Assembly (NCBI RefSeq): GCF_030408715.1
Contig: NZ_CP047202.1
Coordinates: forward strand, 434,001 to 498,000
Length of the DNA stretch: 64,000 bases
Origin: Corynebacterium confusum
GTDB lineage: Bacteria > Actinomycetota > Actinomycetes > Mycobacteriales > Mycobacteriaceae
Reading direction: 5' to 3'
Shown here: piece by piece, positions 58,935 to 64,000 of the stretch
Numbering within the stretch: position 1 is the first letter of the stretch
How the letters are laid out: each line of letters starts with the position of its first letter
The notes under the pieces: generated by a model
Seen by the model: the letters and a program-made list of their open reading frames with translations, nothing else
Database searches by the model: none
Told to the model about the DNA's origin: nothing
Program-made: the position numbers and the translations under genes

Positions 58935-61299
58935 GTGCCACAACAGGAATTCATCCGCGTCACCGGCGCGCGAGATAACAACCTGCGCGATATCAGCGTC
59001 GATATCCCGAAGCGCCAGCTGACCGTCTTTGTCGGGCTGTCGGGCTCCGGCAAGTCCAGCCTGGTCTTCGACACCATCGCGGCCGAGTCCCAGCGCCTGG
59101 TCAATGAGACCTACCCGGGCTTCGTCCAGGGTTTTATGCCGCAGACCGCCCGCCCCGATGTCGACCGCCTCGAGGGGCTGACCGCCGCCATCGTGGTGGG
59201 CCAGGAGCCGCTGGCGGCCAACGCGCGCTCCACCTTCGGCACGACCACGGACATCACCGGCATGCTGCGCGTGCTGTTTTTCCCGCATCGCGGAGCCGAA
59301 CGCCGGCGGCCCGGCCGCCTATTCCTTCAACGTGCCCTCGGTGAGCGCGCAGGGCGCCATTCAGGTCGAGAAGGCCGGCGCAAAGAAGGAAGTCACCCAT
59401 TTCCAGCGCACCGGCGGCATGTGCCCGGACTGCAGCGGCACCGGCCGGGTCACCGACCTCGACCTCACGGCGCTAGTGGATGAGTCGCTCAGCCTCGACG
59501 ACGGCGCCATCATTGTCCCGCGCCTTAAGGTCGGCTCCTGGACCTGGCAGAGCTACGCCCAGTCCGGGCTGTACCCCACGGACGTGCCCGTCGCCGAGTT
59601 CACCGACGAGCAAAAGCACGCCCTCTACTACCTCGACGACGTCAAGGTGAAGGTCAACGGCATTAACATCTCCTACCAGGGGCTGGTGCCTAGGCTGGAA
59701 GGCTCGACGCTGTCCAAAGACCCGCAGCAGCTGCCCAAGCAGATGCGGGAATTCGTCGAACGCGCCGCCCGCTTCGTCGACTGCCCGGCCTGCGAGGGAA
59801 CCCGCCTGGCCGAGCACGCCCGCCAGTCCTATATCGCGGGTGTTTCCCTGGCGGAGGTCTCCCAGTGGGAGCTGACTGAGGTCTACTCCTGGCTGGAGAG
59901 CCTGGAGGATGTCCGCGTGGCCCCACTGGTGGACAACCTGCGCCAGGCGGTCAACAGCGCGGTGGAGATCGGCCTGGGCTACCTCAGTCTGGACCGGTCG
60001 GCGGGCACCCTCTCGGGCGGGGAAGCGCAGCGCACCCGTATGGTCCGGCACCTGGGCTCGGCCCTGACGGATATCACCTATGTCTTCGACGAGCCGACCG
60101 CGGGCCTGCACCCGCAGGACATCGAGCGCCTCAACCGCCTGCTGCTGCGCCTGCGGGACAAGGGCAATACCGTCCTCGTGGTCGAGCACAAGCACGCGAC
60201 CATCGAAATCGCCGACTACGTCGTGGAGCTCGGCCCCGGCGCCGGGGCGCAGGGCGGGCAGGTGGTCTTCACCGGCACCGTCGAGCAGCTCGCCGAGGCG
60301 GACACGGCCACCGCGCGGGCGCTCACCCTGCAGGCCGGCCTCAAGGACGAGGTCCGCACGCCCACCGGGGCCATCGAGGTGCGCGGCGCGAGCGCAAACA
60401 ACCTGCGCGACGTCGACGTCGATATCCCCACCGGGGTGCTCACCGCCATTACCGGCGTGGCCGGCTCGGGCAAGTCCTCGCTGCTGGCCTGCCTGCCGCA
60501 GCAGCTTGTGGAGGACGGCCGCGTCCTCATGGTCGACCAAGCCACCATCACCGGGTCTCGGCGCTCGAACCCGGCGACCTACACGGGCGCGCTCGAGCCC
60601 ATCCGCAAGGCCTTCGCCAAGGCGAACGAGGTCAAGCCCGCGCTGTTTTCGGCCAACTCCGCCGGCGCCTGCCCGAACTGCAACGGCGCCGGGGTGGTCT
60701 ACGTGGAGCTGGGCGTGATGACCGGGGTCGACGTGCCCTGCGAGGTCTGCGAGGGTAAGCGTTTTTCCGCGGAGGTGCTCGCGTATACCTTCGGCGAAAA
60801 GGACATCGCGGAGGTCCTCGATATGCCCGCCGCGGAGGCCGCCGAGTTCTTCGCCGCCAAGGAAACCCGCGTGCCGGCCGCGGCGAAAATCTGCGAGATC
60901 CTGCGCACCGTCGGCCTGGGCTATATCCACCTGGGCCAGCCGCTGAACACCCTGTCGGGTGGGGAGCGTCAGCGGCTGAAGCTGGCCGTGCACATGGCGG
61001 ATAAGAAGGCGACGGCCGACGTGCTCATCCTGGACGAGCCGACCACGGGCCTGCACCTGCTGGACACGCAGGTGCTGCTGGAGCTGCTAGACGAACTCGT
61101 CGACAGCGGGCACACCGTCGTCTGCGTCGAGCACCACCCGGCGGTTATCGCCCACGCCGATCACGTCATCGATTTGGGCCCCGGGGCCGGCTCAGCCGGC
61201 GGCCGCGTCGTGGACAGCACGAGCCCGCGCGGGCTCACCGAAGTCGCGGGCTCAGTCACCGGCAGCTACCTGGCCCGTTACCTGGCCCACGAGGCCTAG
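58935..61299 (+). pseudogene. UvrA-like ABC ATPase with an apparent frameshift
   Basis: UvrA paralogue (drug-resistance or DrrC-like group) with two ABC modules: FVGLSGSGKSSLVFDT (first Walker A), CPDCSGTG zinc site, LSGGEAQRTRM, the second Walker A GVAGSGKSSLLA, CPNCNGAG, and LSGGERQRLKLAV with LDEPTTGLH. The frame breaks near 59276: the sequence reads MLRVLF then leaves frame at a run of five T. With four T it would read on as LFSRIAEPNAGGPAAYSFN. Either a real frameshift or a sequencing error at the homopolymer. GTG start. Confidence 0.85.
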
Positions 61300-61409
61300 G
61301 AAACCACAAAAAGCGCCACCGGGCGGGCAGGTCAGCAGACTGCCTCATTGGGCAGCGCGGTGGCCTGTGCGCCAGTGGCGGTAGGGGTCAAGCCCTAACG
61401 GGAAACCGC

Positions 61410-61727
61410 CTAGACGGTAACCGGGGCGACCTTGGTGACCTGGGCGCGCTTGTTGCGGGCGCGCAGGGCGTGGGAGCGCTCGGACTCGGACATGCCGCCC
61501 CACACGCCGTAGGGCTCAGCGGACTGGAGGGCGTGCTCGCGGCACAGCTCGATGACCGGGCAGGCGTTGCAGATGGCCTTCGCGCGGTTCTCACGCTGCG
61601 CGCGGGCACGGCCGCGTTCCCCGTCCGGGTGGTAGAAAACATCCGAGTTCTTCCCGCGGCATGCTCCATGCAGTTGCCATTCCCAAAAATCTGCGTTCGG
61701 TCCGGGAAGCAGATGCGGCTGTGACAC
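61410..61727 (-). CDS. WhiB-family iron-sulfur transcriptional regulator (WhiB3-like)
   Basis: 105 residues with the four [4Fe-4S] cysteines (GACRG at about 23, AICNAC at 53 and 56, ELCREH at 62), the turn GVWGGMSESER and a basic C-terminal end (ALRARNKRAQ) for DNA or sigma contact. Position next to groEL and sigD matches Rv3416 (whiB3). It is divergent from sigD. Confidence 0.92.
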   Translation of the reverse strand: MSQPHLLPGPNADFWEWQLHGACRGKNSDVFYHPDGERGRARAQRENRAKAICNACPVIELCREHALQSAEPYGVWGGMSESERSHALRARNKRAQVTKVAPVTV

Positions 61728-61805
61728 GACGAAATCTCCTCAATTGGTTAATTCGGGACTTGAAGTATTCCGGTTTGGCAGTGTGGCCCGCATCGGTAAA
61801 CGTTT

Positions 61806-61827
61806 GGTTGCCAGCTGGTTGCCAGCT
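61806..61827. repeat. Tandem 11-bp repeat upstream of whiB
   Basis: GGTTGCCAGCT is present twice in a row, with a partial third copy. It lies in the 406-bp whiB-sigD interval, which has no gene, and could be a regulator site for either gene. Confidence 0.45.
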
Positions 61828-62133
61828 GGTTTTCTGGTTGCCTCAATCCTGGCGATTATCCGCCTGGCCAGGGCGTATGCACAAAGGTTAAAGTTTGGTG
61901 AACTTTGTCTACCGCGGCGTGGGCTACTACCTTCGGGGTAGAAAGAGTCAGGTGAAAGACTCCGTGTCGTAGCTAAAAGTAAAATCACGATGATGAATTA
62001 GACGCTGATCATCGGTATAGTTCTGAGACGGCTAATTTCCGAACCGATCCGGTGCTCGCTCCCACGCCCTAAAAACGGGTGCCCGGGCCACCGTGCTGCT
62101 GTGAAACCGTAACTGAGAAAGTAGAGCCTGAAC

Positions 62134-62715
62134 GTGAGTGATTCCGAGACCGAGCTAGCGGCCTTGGTGCCGTCGGCGGTATCGGGCGATCGCCGGGCTC
62201 TGCAAGAGGTCATCCGCCTGATCCACCCGCAGGTGGTGCGGTACTGCCGCGCCCGGATTGGCGGCCACCGCCATCCGACGGCCGACGACGTGGCGCAAGA
62301 GGTCTGCCTCGCCGTGGCGACCTCCCTGCCCAAGTACGAGGACAAGGGCCGGCCGTTCATGGCCTACGTCTACGGCATCGCCTTTAACAAGGTGGCGGAC
62401 GCGCACCGCAACCTGGGGCGCGACCACTCGGTGCCCACCGAGGACCTGCCGGAGCAAACGGCTTCCGGCCACAGCCCGGAGGAATACGCGCTGGTTACGG
62501 AAGGAAGTAACAGAGTTCGCGAGTTACTCGATACATTAAGTGAAAAGGCTCGCAACATTGTGATTTTAAGGGTGTTCGTGGGGCTTTCCGCGGAGGAAAC
62601 AGCCGCAGCCGTAGGTTCTACTCCGGGCGCGGTCCGGGTAGCTCAGCACCGAGCCCTCGGGCAGTTGCGCAAGCGGCTGGCTGAATCTCAAGAACAACTA
62701 AAACCAGATTTTTAA
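62134..62715 (+). CDS. sigD: ECF RNA polymerase sigma factor SigD
   Basis: 193-residue group 4 sigma factor: region 2 (HPTADDVAQEVCLAVATSLPKY, GIAFNKVADAHRN) and region 4 (SEKARNIVILRVFVGLSAEE, GSTPGAVRVAQHRALGQLRKRL). GTG start. Synteny with whiB3 and the following anti-sigma gene identifies it as SigD, which controls envelope and ribosomal-subunit-related genes in relatives. Confidence 0.93.
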   Translation: MSDSETELAALVPSAVSGDRRALQEVIRLIHPQVVRYCRARIGGHRHPTADDVAQEVCLAVATSLPKYEDKGRPFMAYVYGIAFNKVADAHRNLGRDHSVPTEDLPEQTASGHSPEEYALVTEGSNRVRELLDTLSEKARNIVILRVFVGLSAEETAAAVGSTPGAVRVAQHRALGQLRKRLAESQEQLKPDF

Positions 62716-62752
62716 ATTGTCCTGCACGGCAGGATCGGAAGGAGGGATGATC

Positions 62753-63568
62753 ATGTCAAAGCGACGTCGGACCGATGACACTAATGACTTGGCCGATCAG
62801 CTGCAGCCCTTAGTTGATGACGATCACTTCCTGACCGATCTATCCGCAGGAAAAGACCCCAGTGACGGCAGCGACGAGCTAGCGGCGTTGCTGATGGAAC
62901 TGCGTGACGAGGTCCACCAGCCGCTGCCGCCGGTGCCGGTGGTTGCTCCGCTCGAAGGCGCTGAGTCGGCCGAGGGCACGGGGAACGCCGCGGGGGCCTC
63001 CGTGGCCTCGCTGGCGGCTCGCCGTAAGGCCAAGCGCCCGCGCCCGTTCGTCCACGGCCTCATCGGTGCGGCCGCGGCCACCCTGGTGATCGCCGGGGCC
63101 GGCGCGGTGGTCTACAACACCCAGGGCTTTGGCGCCCAGCACGATCCACAATCGGTCGAGCTGGCCGGCAAGCTGGATGAGATCGAGTCCCGTGCCGTCA
63201 GCGGCGACTGGGAGGGCGCGCAGTCCCTTCTGGCGGAGGCCCGCAAGATGCTGAACCTGGCCGAAGAGAAGGAAGCCGACGCCGAGGTCAAGCAGGACAA
63301 GGCCCGCTCGTCGCGGGTGGCCCGCCCGCGCCCGACGGAGACGGTGACCGAGACCGTGCCGCCCGAGCAGGACACGGAGGCCAACAAGCCGGCTCCCGCC
63401 CCAGAGCCGACCACGGTGACGGAGAAGGCCACCCAGACCGTGACGGTTACGGTGACCGAGACCGGGCTGCCCAACCCGCTGCCCGCGCCGACAGAACCCA
63501 CGGAGGAGCCGAGCGCTTCCCCGGAGGAAAACGACGGTGAACTTGCTCCGCCGCAGGTGCAGCAGTAG
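62753..63568 (+). CDS. rsdA: Anti-sigma-D factor RsdA
   Basis: 271-residue single-pass membrane protein that holds SigD. N-terminal cytosolic sigma-binding region (KRRRTDDTNDLADQLQPLVDD, ... LAALLMELRDEV), one TM helix at about 103-122 (LIGAAAATLVIAGAGAVVY), then an extracytoplasmic domain with a Pro/Glu/Thr tail (TETVTETVPPEQ). ATG at 62753 has GGAGGG at a good distance; 62747 is too close. Confidence 0.88.
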   Translation: MSKRRRTDDTNDLADQLQPLVDDDHFLTDLSAGKDPSDGSDELAALLMELRDEVHQPLPPVPVVAPLEGAESAEGTGNAAGASVASLAARRKAKRPRPFVHGLIGAAAATLVIAGAGAVVYNTQGFGAQHDPQSVELAGKLDEIESRAVSGDWEGAQSLLAEARKMLNLAEEKEADAEVKQDKARSSRVARPRPTETVTETVPPEQDTEANKPAPAPEPTTVTEKATQTVTVTVTETGLPNPLPAPTEPTEEPSASPEENDGELAPPQVQQ

Positions 63569-63601
63569 CAGCTAAGTCCTTTTATAAAACGTCTTTTTAC
63601 T

Positions 63602-63649
63602 AAACCGCTCTCGGCGGGGTGGGGTCCACCTTTTCGCCGGGGGCGGTTT
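63602..63649. terminator. Bidirectional terminator after rsdA
   Basis: AAACCGCTCTCGGCG and CGCCGGGGGCGGTTT pair with two mismatches and have T/A runs on both sides. It serves the convergent rsdA and DUF5319 genes. Confidence 0.75.
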
Positions 63650-64000
63650 TAGCGTGCGTCGAGGCCATCCAGGTAGCCCAGGGCGTAGTCCCAGGGCACG
63701 TAGCGGTTCGGGTCCGGCTCAGCGCCCGGCTCGTGCACCGGGGCGAGCTCGTTGTTCAAGGTCGCACGCATGTTGGCGGCCATGATGTCCCACTCGTAGA
63801 AGTGGTTTTCCTGGCAGTCTTCGCAGTAGAAGAAGATTCCGTCCACTCCGCGGGGCCCGAGCGCGCGGGCGAATTCCTGGACCAAGGCGAGGTCGTGGAT
63901 CACGGCGGCGCGCTCCTCTTGGCTCAGCGGCTGTGCCTGCTCGTCTTCTTCCAGGAAGGAGGCGGGATCATTGGGGTCGTCGGCAAATGGGTCGCGGGGC
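63649..64000 (-). CDS. DUF5319 family protein (N terminus beyond the window)
   Basis: The frame continues upstream to the window edge (RDPFADDPNDPASFLEE ahead of the GTG at 63903), so the visible 117 codons are partial. The conserved core FFYCEDCQENHFYEWDIM with a C-x2-C pair and the ending RYVPWDYALGYLDGLDA match the actinobacterial DUF5319 proteins (Rv3412-like). Possible zinc binding through the cysteines; function unknown. Confidence 0.88.
   Translation of the reverse strand, partial: PRDPFADDPNDPASFLEEDEQAQPLSQEERAAVIHDLALVQEFARALGPRGVDGIFFYCEDCQENHFYEWDIMAANMRATLNNELAPVHEPGAEPDPNRYVPWDYALGYLDGLDAR

Overview
The window is a chromosomal segment of a mycolic-acid actinomycete, almost certainly a Corynebacterium. 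The gene order follows the mycobacterial ESX-4 to sigD neighbourhood: rpsD-rpoA-rplQ-truA, an ESX-4 type VII secretion locus (eccB, mycP, eccD, eccC, a Rv3446c-like gene, two WXG100 genes), rplM-rpsI, glmM, homologues of Rv3440c/Rv3439c/Rv3438, glmS-alr-tsaE-tsaB-rimI-tsaD, groES-groEL, whiB, sigD-rsdA and a DUF5319 gene. Most of this backbone is GC-rich and tightly packed. Backbone extras are a two-gene 10-methyl fatty-acid (tuberculostearate-type) locus, a low-GC secreted-protein pair between tsaD and groES, and a UvrA-like gene with an apparent frameshift.

The main feature is a mobile element of about 23.6 kb (9332-32919) integrated in eccC. A large serine integrase at its left end recombined at an AA dinucleotide inside the Walker A lysine codon of the first EccC ATPase domain. 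Joining the outer halves restores an in-frame eccC of 1,252 codons. Joining the inner halves restores a symmetric attP with 26-bp arms. The ESX-4 motor is therefore split in this strain, probably reversibly.

From left to right the element carries: the integrase; a BcgI-like type IIB restriction-modification pair whose specificity subunit has two nearly identical recognition domains; a resolvase; a DUF4192 gene and SSB; a ribonucleotide reductase (RNR) module with an MntR/DtxR-like regulator, nrdI, nrdE, nrdF, a small overlapping ORF and an FMN reductase; then, on the minus strand, a MobV-like relaxase, two small genes, a 1,480-residue replication protein and a small HTH gene. The replication protein joins TOPRIM, AAA+/SF3-like ATPase, 3'-5' exonuclease and family A DNA polymerase domains. 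An IS1249-like insertion with an 8-bp target duplication separates the HTH gene from the polymerase gene. No conjugation ATPase or coupling protein is present, so the element looks mobilizable rather than self-transmissible.

The most striking finding is the NrdF. Three of the four carboxylate metal ligands are replaced by Gln120, Ser180 and Lys214, while Asp89, His123, His217 and Tyr127 are kept. This is the QSK signature of class Ie (R2e) RNR, which uses a metal-free DOPA radical. The element thus appears to carry metal-independent dNTP synthesis, its own polymerase-helicase and its own SSB: a portable DNA-synthesis kit suited to metal-starved hosts, probably under a manganese-type regulator.
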